DNA of 64,000 bases from Lamellibrachia columna (Eukaryota > Annelida > Polychaeta > Sabellida > Siboglinidae). The notes under the pieces were generated by a model, which did not search any database, was not told where the DNA came from, and was given only the letters and a program-made list of their open reading frames with translations. Within the stretch, counting starts at the first letter, position 1, and each line of letters starts with the position of its first letter. A program made the translations under genes and the position numbers. This document shows, piece by piece, positions 1 through 12,085 of this stretch. Where the stretch lies: assembly GCA_963662155.1 (NCBI GenBank), contig OY759263.1, forward strand, positions 26,300,548-26,364,547. The letters are read 5' to 3'.

Positions 1-3000
1 TTGCGACCCGGTCGGCTGCAACAGATTCTGCGAGTACGGCTTCAAAACGGACGAGTACGGTTGCGAAAAGTGCGAGTGCGCAGACTCGCCAATCGGCGAA
101 CCGGATGTGACGTGTAGTCCAGTCGGTTGCTTCATGGAGTGCGAGCACGGGTTTAAGAAAGATAAGAACGGCTGCGATATCTGCGTATGCGTGACCGAGT
201 CACAGGTCACGGCAGAGGTCAAGAAGGAGATGAAGTTGGCGGCGGAGTGCAGTCAGCTTGAGTGTCAAGTGTACTGCGAGACTGGTCGAGACAAAGATGA
301 CATTGGTTGTGTCGGCTGCGAATGCGCCGAATCACGGGAAATCGAAACAACATGCAACCCAATCACGTGTTTCATGACTTGCGAGAATGGTTTCAAGAAA
401 GACGACAATGATTGTGAAATATGTGAATGTGCTGAAGAGAATGAAAGTGAAACCACATGCAGTCCTATCATGTGTAGGATGTATTGTGACAATGGCTTCA
501 AGAAAGACGCCAATGGTTGTGACATATGTGAATGTGCTGAAGAGAATGAAAGTGAAACCACATGCAGTCCTATCATGTGTAGGATGTATTGTGACAATGG
601 CTTCAAGAAAGACGCCAATGGTTGTGACATATGTGAATGTGCTGATGAGAATGAAAGTGAAACCACATGCAGTCCTATCACGTGTAGGGTGTATTGTAAC
701 AATGGCTTCAAGAAAGACGCCAATGGTTGTGACATATGTGAATGTGCTGAAGAGAATGAAAGTAAAACCACATGCAGTCGTATCACGTGTAAGATGTATT
801 GTGTTAATGGCTTCAAGAAAGACGCCAATGGTTGTGACATATGTGAATGTGCTGAAGAGAATGAAAGTGAAACCACATGCAGTCGTATCACGTGTAGGAT
901 GTATTGTGTTAATGGCTTCAAGAAAGACGCCAATGGTTGTGACATATGTGAATGTGCTGATGAGAATGAAAGTGAAACCACATGCAGTCCTATCACGTGT
1001 AGGATGTATTGTAACAATGGCTTCAAGAAAGACGACAATGATTGTGAAATATGTGAATGTGCTGAAGAGAATGAAGGTGAAACCACATGCAGTCCTATCA
1101 CGTGTAGGATGTATTGTAACAATGGCTTCAAGAAAGACGCCAACGGTTGTGACATATGTGAATGTGCTGAAGAGAATGAAAGTAAAACCACATGCAATCG
1201 TATCACGTGTAGGATGTATTGTTTTAATGGCTTCAAGAAAGACGCCAATGGTTGTGACATATGTGAATGTGCTGAAGAGAATGAAAGTGAAACCACATGC
1301 AGTCGTATCACGTGTAGGGTGTATTGTGTTAATGGCTTCAAGAAAGATGCCAATGGTTGTGACATATGTGAATGTGCTGATGAGAATGAAAGTGAAACCA
1401 CATGCAGTCCTATCACGTGCAGGATGTATTGTGACAATGGTTTCAAGAAAGACGACAATGATTGTGAAATATGTGAATGTGCTGAAGAGAATGAAGGTGA
1501 AACCACATGCAGTCCTATCACGTGTAGGATGTATTGTAACAATGGCTTCAAGAAAGACGCCAATGGTTGTGACATATGTGAATGTGCTGAAGAGAATGAA
1601 GGTGAAACCACATGCAGTCCTATAACGTGTAGGATGTATTGTGACAATGGCCTCAAGAAAGACGCCAATGGTTGTGACATATGTGAATGTGCCGAAGAGA
1701 ATGAAAGTGAAACCACATGCAGTCCTATCACGTGTAGGATATATTGTGACAATGTCTTCAAGAAAGACGCCAATGGTTGTAGCATATGTGAATGTGCTGA
1801 AGAGAATGAAGGTGAAACCACATGCAGTCCTATCACGTGTAGGATGTATTGTGACAATGGCTTCAAGAAAGACGCCAATGGTTGTGACATATGTGAATGT
1901 GCTGAAGAGAATGAAGGTGAAACCACATGCAGTCCTATCACGTGTAGGATGTATTGTGACAATGGCTTCAAGAAAGACGCCAATGGTTGTGACATATGTG
2001 AATGTGCTGAAGAGAATGAAGGTGAAACCACATGCAGTCCTATCACGTGTAGGATGTATTGTAACAATGGCTTCAAGAAAGACGACAATGATTGTGAAAT
2101 ATGTGAATGTGCTGAAGAGAATGAAGGTGAAACCACATGCAGTCCTATCACGTGTAGGATGTATTGTAGCAATGGCTTCAAGAAAGACGCCAATGGTTGT
2201 GACATATGTGAATGTGCTGAAGAGAATGAAAGTAAAACCACATGCAGTCCTATCACGTGTAGGATGTATTGTGACAATGGCTTCAAGAAAGACGCCAATG
2301 GTTGTGACATATGTGAATGTGCTAAAGAGAATGAAGGTGAAACCACATGCAGTCCTATCACATGTAGGATGTACTGTGACAATGGCTTCAAGAAAGACGC
2401 CAATGGTTGTGACATATGTGAATGTGCTAAAGAGAATGAAGGTGAAACCACATGCAGTCCTATCACGTGTATGATGTATTGTGACAATGGCTTCAAGAAA
2501 GACGCCAATGGTTGTGACATATGTGAATGTGCTAAAGAGAATGAAAGTGAAACCTCATGCAGTCCTATCACGTGTAGGATGTATTGTGACAATGGTTTCA
2601 AGAAAGACGCCAATGGTTGTGACATATGTGAATGTGCTGAAGAGAATGAAAGTGAAACCACATGCAGTCCTATCACGTGTAGGATGTATTGTGACAAAGG
2701 CTTCAAGAAAGACGCCAATGGTTGTGACATATGTGAATGTGCTGAAGAGAAAGAAAGTGAAACAACATGCAGTCCTATCACGTGTAGGATGTATTGTGAC
2801 AATGGCTTCAAGAAAGACGCCAATGGTTGTGACATATGTGAATGTGCTGAAGAGAATGAAAGTGAAACCACGTGTAGCCCTGGCATGTGCCTCATGTTCT
2901 GCAAGAACGGTTTCAAGAAAGATGACAACGGATGTGACATTTGCGAGTGCGTGGATGTGCCCACGGTGGCCACACTGTCGCTTTGTCCAAAGAAAAGGTG

Positions 3001-4060
3001 TTGGAAATACTGCGCCAACGGCTTCGAAAAGGACGATAACGGATGTGATCTTTGTCAGTGCGTCAAAGCCAAGGAAACCCTGAAGAGTACCAGAAGCGGT
3101 TAGTGTTTTCGTTTATTATTTTGGACTGACGTACATATCTGAAACTACTTTTACTGGTAGTTTTAATTCAAGTCATAAAATGAGAGTTGTCCACACCGCA
3201 CAGTTCACAAGTTCTGTGTCCACCAATCTCAGTATGCTACTCAATTTATTTACATTTACAACACAGCTAATCGGTAAGTTATTGGGTCAGTCCTAACAGC
3301 CACAACTGGCCTGATAGATTGCTTTACTAAAATATGCAAAAGCTCCAGATAGATTACCTCTGTTAAATAAAGGAACCGACCTGTCTGGGCTGAATTGTCC
3401 GAGTTCCAAACATTGACGGTATAAGTAATTCGTATCACTTTCATTTATCCTTTGACAAAGGCTGTCGCTGGGGCACAACTTCGAGTATTTTACGATCAAT
3501 GGTTTCCTCTTTAGTTGATATCACGACGCCTCCAGGCTTTCTGCGAAACTGAGTCTCCTCTATTCGTTGACGCTGTTGACACAACTCTTCATCTTGTCTC
3601 TTTCACGACCTCCGTTCACTGTGCCTTGTATAATTATAATGACGCCTTCTCACCATAGTCAGAAGGTCTTCATGCCGGTCAATGGATTGTTCGATGATGT
3701 TGTGGATTCATATAAATATATAATCATTAACGTGGATATTGTGACACATTAACATCAAAAGTCATGCCAATGGCCGGACGCATCTTTCGGGAGAACAAAT
3801 TCTTGTGAATATGATCAAAGCGTTTGTTTTCAGTCATCTGTGAACTGCCGTCGAAGAAGGGCAACTGTCGGGCGAGGAAACGTCGCTGGTTCTTCGACGT
3901 TGACACGGAGCTGTGCACGAAGTTTGTCTACGGGGGATGTCATGGCAACGCCAACAACTTCCGCAGCAAACGACAGTGCGAAGACTACTGCTACGTGTCG
4001 GAGACGACTGGCGAGCGGCAAGAGGAGAAGCCGTGGTACATGAAAATGCTCGGTCTGTAG
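1..4060 (+). CDS. Poly-antistasin/Kunitz protease inhibitor (5' partial)
   Basis: The 5' end lies outside the window; the frame is open from base 2. The coding exons are 1..3098 and 3834..4060, joined in phase 1. The first exon encodes 29 Cys-rich modules with spacing C-x4-C-x3-C-x10-C-x2-C-x-C, the core of antistasin-like inhibitors. The second encodes one Kunitz domain with exact spacing C-x8-C-x15-C-x7-C-x12-C-x3-C and Arg after the second Cys (predicted P1, trypsin-like specificity), then a short charged tail and a TAG stop. In leech antistasin and hirustasin the P1 Arg lies just after a Cys in a C-R-x-x-C motif. Here 21 modules have Arg and one Lys at that place, so a multi-headed serine-protease inhibitor is inferred. 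The apparent stop at 3101-3103 lies inside a good donor (G|GTTAGT), and the acceptor TTGTTTTCAG precedes 3834. About 1,107 residues are visible. A secretion signal is expected upstream but not seen. Confidence 0.85.
353..2872 (+). repeat. Coding tandem array, 24 x 105 bp
   Basis: Twenty-four contiguous units of exactly 105 bp (35 codons) start at the first Cys codon of each module (353, 458, ... 2768) with no indel. The divergent module starting at 248 is on the same register. Units are near-identical; most changes are single bases. Variant units (DDND in place of DANG; SRIT in place of SPIT) recur in order, showing block duplication. Confidence 0.95.
3099..3833 (+). other. Intron between antistasin array and Kunitz exon
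   Basis: It begins GTTAGT after AAGCG and ends TTGTTTTCAG. It is AT-rich and I see no further exon or mobile element in it. Splicing joins G (3098) to TC (3834-3835) as a Val codon and keeps the Kunitz frame. Confidence 0.7.
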
Positions 4061-4298
4061 CCGGGCAGACGACAGCATCGTCAGAGACGACTGGCGAACA
4101 AATATGAAGCAAGTTTTCGGCCATATGTATGTTTTATACCGCCGCTTCCGCTAGCTGGAACACAGGACTGACGTATGGTTGAAGTAAGTCACGTGCCAGC
4201 TCGTTGCAAGTTTGGCGTAATCGCGATTGCTCGTATGTAATATCCGACGCAGAGCGACGCAGTTTGGAATTTAGTTCTGACTTTGGCAAATGAAGCGA

Positions 4299-4301
<3 letters not shown>

Positions 4302-4373
<72 letters not shown>
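4302..4373. repeat. (TA)n microsatellite
   Basis: About 36 uninterrupted TA dinucleotides, 240 bp 3' of the Kunitz stop codon. Confidence 0.95.
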
Positions 4374-4377
<4 letters not shown>

Positions 4378-4576
4378 TATTGTTTATTTTAGACAGTATT
4401 GTAAATATATTACACCGTAGCAATAACAGTAAACCTATAATTTACATGCACGTCAACATTTAGATAAGTTGACCCAGTTATTACTCATGTGATGTAATTA
4501 AGAATGTAATTAGTATATACATACATGTTAAGTTAGTATATATATACATACATGTTAAATGCCAATCCAGGAGATT

Positions 4577-4684
4577 TAGACGTAAATCGGAGGGTCTCGG
4601 AAAAACGGGGATATATACGTAAATCGGAGGGTCTCAGAAAATTGGGGATTTATACGTAAATCGGGTAGTCTCGGAAAATCAGGC
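4577..4684. repeat. Three 37-bp tandem units
   Basis: The core CGTAAATCGG begins at 4581, 4618 and 4655, exactly 37 bp apart, each followed by a GGTCTCGGAAAA-like segment. It is followed at 4820-4895 by several copies of CCAGGAGA and its complement TCTCCTGG, so both may belong to one unrecognised dispersed element. Confidence 0.7.
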
Positions 4685-5565
4685 CAATCAGAACCGGTAT
4701 TGACCATTTTCTGTTGACTGAGAAAAACATACTCGAGTCAGCCGGAAATAAGACCCAATTAGGCCATGCCGAGTTCGGAAAATAACATAGAAAAAAAATT
4801 GTTTTGGTTTCACTGAAAATCCAGGAGATTGATTCTCCTTTCCAGGAGATTTGGTGGATTTCCAGGAGTCTCCTGGCGAATGCAGGAGACTTAACATGTA
4901 TGTATATATTTAAAAATGTACTACAAGGCTGAACTTTTGTATTAGTTTGTGATTATTGTGCATGTTTACTGTAAAGGCGCCACAGGTAAATACTAATGAC
5001 ATTTGTTTTTAGTCAGTGTAATTGTAATAATTACAAATACACAACAACAACGTTTAGATACATTCACCAAACTGTCGCATCTTTGTTCCAATGAATGTGA
5101 TTAAAAATATGTCTGTTACGGTGAGTGGCTGGGTAGTGCAATGGCAGGTTTGCTAAATATGTATTTTAAAACAAAAATGCAGGTTTACCACAGAGGAGAA
5201 TTGTTGTATTAGTTTGTGATGATTTTGTATGTTTGCTAACACATTTGTATGTTTACTATGTAAAAAGGAAACATTAAAATGGAACATTGAGCAACGTGTC
5301 GTTGTGTGTGCGTCAATGTGGCTGAATGTACAAATTAGAAATGTGCATGATGAGGGATGTGTGCCAGGAAGTGGGAGTTTGGTCTTAAAAATTGGTGGGA
5401 GGTTGGCCTCACAAACAGGTGGGAGAAATTTAGGTTCTCACTAGCTAACTGGCATAATTTCAAGCATCTATGTTCACATTCGTACACGTGTAAGCATGCA
5501 TGCACCCTCGTTCAAACACTGACACCCACATATTTGCCTATTTACATACTTGTCATTCTCACAAA

Positions 5566-5579
5566 GACACACACACGCA

Positions 5580-5611
<32 letters not shown>

Positions 5612-5644
5612 CAGATGCACACACACACACATGCACACACACAC
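5566..5644. repeat. (CA)n/(ACGC)n microsatellite
   Basis: A run of CA dinucleotides interrupted by several ACGC tetramers. The peptides of His and Thr it appears to encode are simple-repeat artefacts. Confidence 0.9.
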
Positions 5645-7582
5645 TCTCTCGCAAGTTCGCATGGAGGAAACACAATATCATAAGCATAGCTTTATTATAG
5701 CGCAGACAACAAACAACGTTGAAGAAACATGTCTTATGCAGCTATTACATACACCAAGTAGCAACCACCTAATTCATATTATGCTCTAGCACACATACCC
5801 GAGTTATGTATCAACATAGTAATGCTTTTCAAAAAGGCGGCATGGACTAGACTACATATTCCTCCTGTGTTCATTGTAGAATATTATTTGTTAAGATACC
5901 GCAGTCACAGCAATATACATAATAATAGATAGACACGCATATATATTCACAGCAAATATATTTCTAACAATGCATACCACTAACACCACAAATATCTACT
6001 AAACATTACTAATTCGCAATACTACTTCAGGAACACTGTACATATAATGAATCCCCCACTACAGCAAATACGACTAGGCTAAACATAAATCACATCAAAG
6101 TGTTGAGTTTCTACTCCCTTTTTTCGCCTGTTTCACGTGCCTCTTTTATAAACCATGTTATCACAGGGGTGCAAAGAATGACTCTGCGAAGACTTGATAC
6201 AAACCCTCTTGCAGAACTAAACTGGTACCCCCCATAGTTGTCTATTAACTATTTATATAAAATACATCACTATGACCCTACAAAGAATGCACTAAGCTGT
6301 TCATCGAGACTTGCAATGATCTTGTTTTAACTATCGAGTTTGATTTGGAATCCTGGGTTTGTAGATGAATCCCAAATAATTTTTTTATCCTAACCGAGAC
6401 ATGGACTTTAAATGACATTAAAGTATATCTTAAACGTTGCATTAATTTGATCATGTATTTAATCGCCCCACAAGTTTCAATACACACCCCTTTACAGTTC
6501 TCACACAAAACAATAGGCCCACTTTCATGGAACACTAGCAGCCATTTCAATACAACAAGCTGCACTGCCTTCCTTTGCATCCTGCCAGTTATTCAATGCC
6601 AATTTATTACTTTCCACACTGGTCAGTATCAGCTCTGGAACAATGAAACACTTTTATAGAAAAAAAACACTGGTGTATACTTAACATACTTACACAATTA
6701 TTGTAAGTTTGCTTAACATAAGCAATTATTGTAATAATTCACTAGAATGATTTCATTACTGAAAATGGTACAGATACATAGCATCATGCAAACAATTAAT
6801 CTAATTTTAACCATCTATAACATAAGTCAATGTCACTGGCTTGAGCGAGGCGGTGACACTGGATAAAACAGTTCACACCCACCCTATTTTCTTTTACTTC
6901 ATTCAAGATAATTTCATATTCCAGGTATGAAACCAAGCTTAATACACACAAAACCCAGTTCATTGCCAACAGCTAATACAAATTCATCCATCCATGTTTT
7001 GGGAACATGTTGAAGTTGGATAAGTAACAATAAACCATTACACTATTAATTAAACAGGATTAAACAGGAAAAACGTTAGATTAATAAGTGAATTTATAAA
7101 ATAAAATATTGACTTCGGTATTACAAATATCTGTACTAGTTAAAATATTTGTTTACAAACTACCGAGCTCAAACAATCTATATTAAAGCAACACTTTGTA
7201 ATTGCAATTACAATGGCAGCCTAAAACCGTTCTGTTCCTATGAAGCAAATATTCTATAAGTTGCTGACAACACTCATTCGAGATACAAGTGTCCACATCT
7301 TAACAATATTGTGATTAAGAGGTGCTTAGCGAAATATATTAACTTCGTAGGAAACACATTCCGAAGTTGGAATACGTATTAATTATTTATCTAACCACAT
7401 GTCACACATTACTAACATAATTATTTTACCTGTTACTAGTAACTTGCATTTATAATCGTGCTAATAAACTGATGTATCAAATTTTTTGCTCTTTGTGGTT
7501 TATTTCAGTATAAACTGATAAAAGGTAAAGGTATGTTCTTTTATAGCGTGGTATCCAGTCTGTATGAATGTTCAGTGCATTG

Positions 7583-7740
7583 TACACTTCACCCCCTGGT
7601 GGCAGACACGTTTGTTCCAACACCAACTCAACTTTTCTGGGAAGCATTTAGCCTCGCTGCAATTACTACACAAAGACTATTCGTTTACACATTCACCACA
7701 GTCTACAGCCAGGTACTTGTCTATACAGCCGAGTGAACTG
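7583..7740. repeat. Degenerate dispersed repeat, copy 1
   Basis: It shares an ordered series of matching segments with 59487-59655 (TTCCAAC..., CTATTCGTT, CTACAG.CAGGTACT, ATACAG), so the two are diverged copies of one interspersed repeat. The sequence that follows to about 7810 (AACCGGGTTCTCTCGCTTGA) resembles the tail of repeats carrying a tRNA-like B-box, but I cannot assign a family. Confidence 0.45.
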
Positions 7741-8711
7741 AATGAAATTGCTCAAGTTTCAAAACCGGGTTCTCTCGCTTGAGAGTGTGATGTTCTAACC
7801 AAAATGACACCACGACCCACGTAAAAGTCATAATTAATAAAGGATAGTCATAACTGAAATCACAAATTATTTCTTGAAAGAGTATCTCAGTGACTTCCTT
7901 CAAGTTCCTTGATTCATAATATTTATACGAGCGTAATCTCCTTTGTTATATATAGCTTTCTGTGTCACACCTAGCAATATGTTCAGAAATGCATGGACTT
8001 CATCAAATTTGATGAGCTGCGCAGGATTAATTAACCACGCTGTCCGATCTCAGTAGATTCATTGTGAAATGGGCCCAAGAGATCAACGAACAAAGACTAC
8101 GTCACTACATGTCAATAATGTTCACCTTGGTCCAGTAATGCTCTAACACTGATCCATTACTTGAGGGCTGAACCACTTCAACATACATCTCAAATAAAAA
8201 AAATTCCATGGCTAAACAGACTAAATTCAAAGACCAGATTCCAGCTGTAGGTTGAAAAAAATTACACACAGGCCACCTGCGTGACACATGTACACTGAAA
8301 GTTGAGATATACTGTTTTCATAACTGATTCAACTTTATATTTTTAATCAGTTGACGAAACAAAAATAAAACCATAATCCCCATGAAAAACTGATGATTTC
8401 AAACCAAAGTTTCAGACCTCGAAAAGCAAAACCACATTTAAAGTTGCTTCCATGCCTGAAAGATCCAGAAAAAAATAAAAGCCATACAATTTTCTCAACA
8501 GAAATTCTAGGATTGCTTCGTAAAGCAATAAGAAATTCACTGGTTTTAAACATATAAATTAAGCATTCAACATACGTACTAATTCATAGTTGTTTGATGT
8601 GTTAGTACTATTAGTAGTGTTACCATTTGTTGTTCAGATCTTTCTAAAACTGCCATGAGCTCAACGCCAGGGATCAATATAGAAACACTGCAGTGTCTGT
8701 GTGATTACAAA

Positions 8712-11481
8712 CTATTTGACACTAGTAGGAACACCAGTAGGAACACCAGTAGTGACACCGGTTGGGATACCACTAGTGACACCGGTTGGCATGTCACCAA
8801 CGACTGGGCTGCACATGGAGGTGTCTGCTGTCGGGGTGGCAGCTTCTTCCCCAAGGTGTATACGCTCATGGTAGACGAGCTCCGACTTCTCGTTGAACAT
8901 CTCACCGCAGGTGAGACATTTGAACGGGTGCTCACCGACATGCACAATGGAGTGCCGCATCAGAATGTCATGACGTGAGAACGACTTTCCGCATGTCTCA
9001 CATTTGTAGGGCCGCTCCCCGGTGTGCGTGCGCTGGTGGTGCTTGAGTGCGTAGCGGTGTGCGAACAACTTGCCACACGTCGGGCAGACGAACGGCTTCT
9101 CACCGGTGTGGACTTGACGGTGCCGACACATGGCACTGCTCGCGCTGAAACGCATGCCGCAGATGAAACAACTGAACGGCTTCTCGCCCGTGTGGGTGCG
9201 CTCGTGGCATGTCAGCTCACTCATGCGGCTGAAAGCCTTGTCGCACACTGTACACTTGTACGGTTTCTCGCCGGTGTGGATGGTCTCGTGTCGCGTCAGG
9301 ATGTCATTGCGACTGAACGCCTTACCGCACACGCCGCACTTGAATGGTCTCTCGCCCGTATGTGTGCGCTGGTGGTGGATCAAGAGATAGCGCTGTGCGA
9401 ACGATCGCCCACACGTCGTGCAGTTGTGTGGTTTCACTCCCGTGTGGATGCGTTTGTGCCGGGAGAGGGCGCTGCTGCTCGAGAAGTCAGTCCCGCAGAT
9501 GGAACACATGAACGGTTTCTCTCCGCTGTGTGTTCGCTCGTGGCACGCCAGGGCGGCGCTGTCAGCAAAACTCTTGCTGCACTGTCCACACGGGAATGGC
9601 CTTGCGGCAGTGTGGCGACGCTCATGACACATTAAGTAGCGACTGCAGGTGAATGTCTTGTCACACATGGAGCACTTGAACGGACGCTCTCCAGTGTGGA
9701 TCAGCTGGTGCTCTGCCAGCGACCGGCTGCGCGTGAACAGTTTGCCACATACCTCGCAACGATACGGCTTGCTCCCATCTGCCTCTTCGCCAGATCCAGA
9801 TGCATTCTGATCGGTGCTGCCATCTGTCACAATTCAAGCCTCGGTATATAACAAGCAAAACTAACTCAACACTACCTACATTGAAAGAGCCAATGAATTC
9901 AACATAAGGGATGATGTCAAAACACTGATGTACAATGACACTACACAAAGTTGAAGTAATTTAATCTCTTACATGGATATGTGGATACCACTGAAAATCT
10001 CCTCATTCTTCAGACTGTAGCCATCGCATAGCGTTCATATTCAGCCGTCATTACACAAAACTGCAACCCCCCGGTACATGCACTCAAAGGCAGCACCTTT
10101 GGGAAATGTTGTTGGGAAATCATTTCCTTACCTGTCACTGGCCTGTTGTATGGTTCCAGGCCGAGGAAGGAACCATCGGGCTGGTAGACTGGACGCCACA
10201 TCTCCCTGTTTGTCTCCCCTACAATGCATAATATTCAACTGAAATAACAGCGCAAAGGGGAAGAAACATGTTGCTGTGATCATTGGAGGAAATGCCATAT
10301 GTCATATTCCCTTCCGCTCATGCCTACTTAAAATGACCAGTCTTTCATTCTCGGCCAAGTACAAGTTAACTAATAATTCCTACTGACGTGAACTTTCGTG
10401 CTGTTACCCACTTCTGTCCCGCAATATCCTACAGAATGTAAATATGTTCCATAACTTCGACTGGCTTAGATGACACCCAATCAATAACATGCGAAAGCTT
10501 GTGAAGTTCAGAATAAGAGTAATCGATTTTAAATAGAATAAAAGAGCCACGTTTGTCTTCTGATGACCTTTGTGGTACAAATTTGCCTCTCTAGAGCAAT
10601 CAATTTCACTTGCCCATGATGAATTACATACCAACAGCAGCCGTTGCATCCTGTTGTGCCACCTTGGCAGCATCCTTCGAGCTGCCCGTATCGGCCGTGG
10701 TGATGGCCGTGTTCTGTGGAAACTCCTGCTGACCAACACTCGACACCGGGTTGCTAGCCATGTACGCCGCCGCTTGCGTCACTGCTGTGGTGGCACTGTA
10801 TGCCGCGGCCTGCTTCACTGCTGCCGCCATGTCTTCCTCCTCCACAAGGGAGGCACTAGGGAACACGGGAATGTTGCGTGCATTCTCCCCACTAAAACCC
10901 TGTCCGTTTCCCTGGTTATCATCAAACTGCATGAGCCGGTCAATAACCGCACTGACATTGTCCGGCTGTTTGGCCGGCGCATCTTTCCCTTCGTCCGGCT
11001 GCACTTCCACCGGCGGCTGCAGAGTTGGGGCGGCCATCTGCGAGACAACAGCGCCATCTGATGGATGCTCCTTGCACTGTTCTCGCTGCGCGGCCATCTC
11101 GGCGGTCTTACGCTGGAAGTCCTCGCACAGTTTCATCAGTTCGAGCATCTGTAGCATGTGTGACGCCTTCATGATGTCGCCGGCCATGGCCGCCATGTAT
11201 TGACTGTTGAGCTTACCACTGTAGATGAACTGCAGGAGAACGAAGCAGACGGTGCCGGGGATGTGATCGAGATTGATGACGAAACTGCCTGGTCCGGTGC
11301 GCTTAAGCTGCAGCTTCAGCATAGGACTGGCTGCAGCCAACACGCACGCATGAGCCGCCAGCAGCTTGCCATCCGCGCACACTACAGTCGTATCGCACAG
11401 GATCTGTTCCTGGCGCAACTCGTCGATGCCGCGACACAACATCGCCGGCCACTGACCACTGCTCTCCCATTGGTCAGCCAT
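8712..11481 (-). CDS. BTB/POZ protein with 11 C2H2 zinc fingers
   Basis: Coding exons in transcript order are 11481..10632, 10218..10132 and 9823..8712, with canonical GT/AG borders and both junctions in phase 1. The predicted protein has 682 residues. Residues ~15-125 form a BTB/POZ domain (LCDTTVVCADGKLLAAHACV and QFIYSGKL segments), followed by an Ala/Gln-rich linker of about 150 residues, a short middle exon, and eleven tandem C2H2 fingers joined by TGEKP-type linkers. The C-terminus carries five Gly-Val/Ile-Pro/Thr-Thr/Ser tetrapeptides. The family is typical of sequence-specific DNA-binding transcription regulators, usually repressors that dimerise through BTB. The ATG at 11481 has A at -3 and G at +4. 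A 5' UTR acceptor is likely at 11555 (TGCTAACAG). I cannot assign an orthologue among the ZBTB proteins. Confidence 0.88.
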
Positions 11482-11555
11482 CGTCAATGTCCACTACTCA
11501 CCACAGCAGCACAGAGACGTGTGTAAATCCTTGGTGATGTGGCACTCGCGATGAC
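11482..11555 (-). other. 5' UTR part of first coding BTB-ZF exon
   Basis: On the minus strand TTTGTGCTAACAG precedes position 11555 and looks like a splice acceptor. The 74 bases to the ATG have no upstream ATG in a better context. An untranslated first exon further right is inferred but not located. Confidence 0.35.
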
Positions 11556-11892
11556 CTGTTAGCACAAAATGTCTGTTTGTAACTCAACATGTGCAGTACT
11601 TTGTGTAGATGGAATAACAACCGGTTATTCGTTGGAAACCACAATATGAAACATGCATGTTGTTATTATTACATTTATGCATTATGATCACTGGTCTCGT
11701 GAAGATGTAGTATGTTTTAGGGGGATAACCTCGATGTCAAATTTTTTCAACGAGACTAAAATGTTGTTTGCATGTTAACTCAGCATTACCACATCTATTG
11801 TTATTGGATTAGAAGTATATGCATCCACATTTACATGCATCATTTCATACTGACTGGTTTATATTATCATTCGGTTGTTCCACGAGATGAGT

Positions 11893-12085
11893 AGCACTGG
11901 AAACCCAAGCTCAGCAGCTGGCCAAAAAACAGGGTTAGGCAGTTTCTAGTGAGTTAGCAATTCCAGTCGTGAATAGTTGAATTGATGGAGAATAAGCAAG
12001 TTTAAACACGTTGGTTTTTAGGTGACAGCAAAATGTTATTATATTTCTGTTGACTTAACGCTAACAGGGAGTTCTGATGTTTGTC
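11893..12085 (-). mobile_element. LINE family 2, 3'-end fragment, copy 1
   Basis: It is similar to 42528-42803, 50468-50595 and 61917-62180: shared blocks include TTAGGCAGTTTCTAGT, ...GATAAGCAAGTTTAAAC and TTTTTAGxTGACAGC. Read on the minus strand, the best copies encode a degenerate WNS(L/F)P...FKSKLKTHLFKLAYPP-like end, the usual C-terminus of a LINE reverse transcriptase. It is decayed and non-functional. Confidence 0.6.

Larger units (their letters stand above)
4685..8711. other. Non-coding spacer
   Basis: No convincing exon was found on either strand. It is AT-rich and holds the CCAGGAGA cluster (4820-4895), a (CA)/(ACGC) microsatellite and one degenerate dispersed repeat, listed separately. 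Its right part may be the 3' UTR of the BTB-zinc finger gene, whose transcript runs leftwards; the first AATAAA I found on that strand is at 7499-7504, about 1.2 kb past the stop. Confidence 0.5.

Noticed and set aside
353..2872. CRISPR-like regular spacing
   Set aside because: The whole 105-bp unit is conserved with no unique spacers, it is coding, and the genome is animal.
265..3018. 917-codon open frame on the minus strand through the antistasin array, and long open frames in another plus frame
   Set aside because: A 105-bp unit is a multiple of 3, so a unit lacking a stop in any frame stays open across the whole array. The Cys framework in frame 2 of the plus strand is the real one.
107..3103. 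Taking GTG at 107 as start and TAG at 3101 as the end of a complete gene
   Set aside because: The frame is open to the window edge with another full module before 107, GTG is not a plausible animal start, and the TAG lies in a splice donor.
9024..9635. Plus-strand open frames opposite the zinc fingers
   Set aside because: Antisense shadow of the C2H2 array; no domain, no splice logic.
10570..11203. Plus-strand open frames opposite the BTB exon
   Set aside because: GC-rich antisense shadow of the BTB coding exon.
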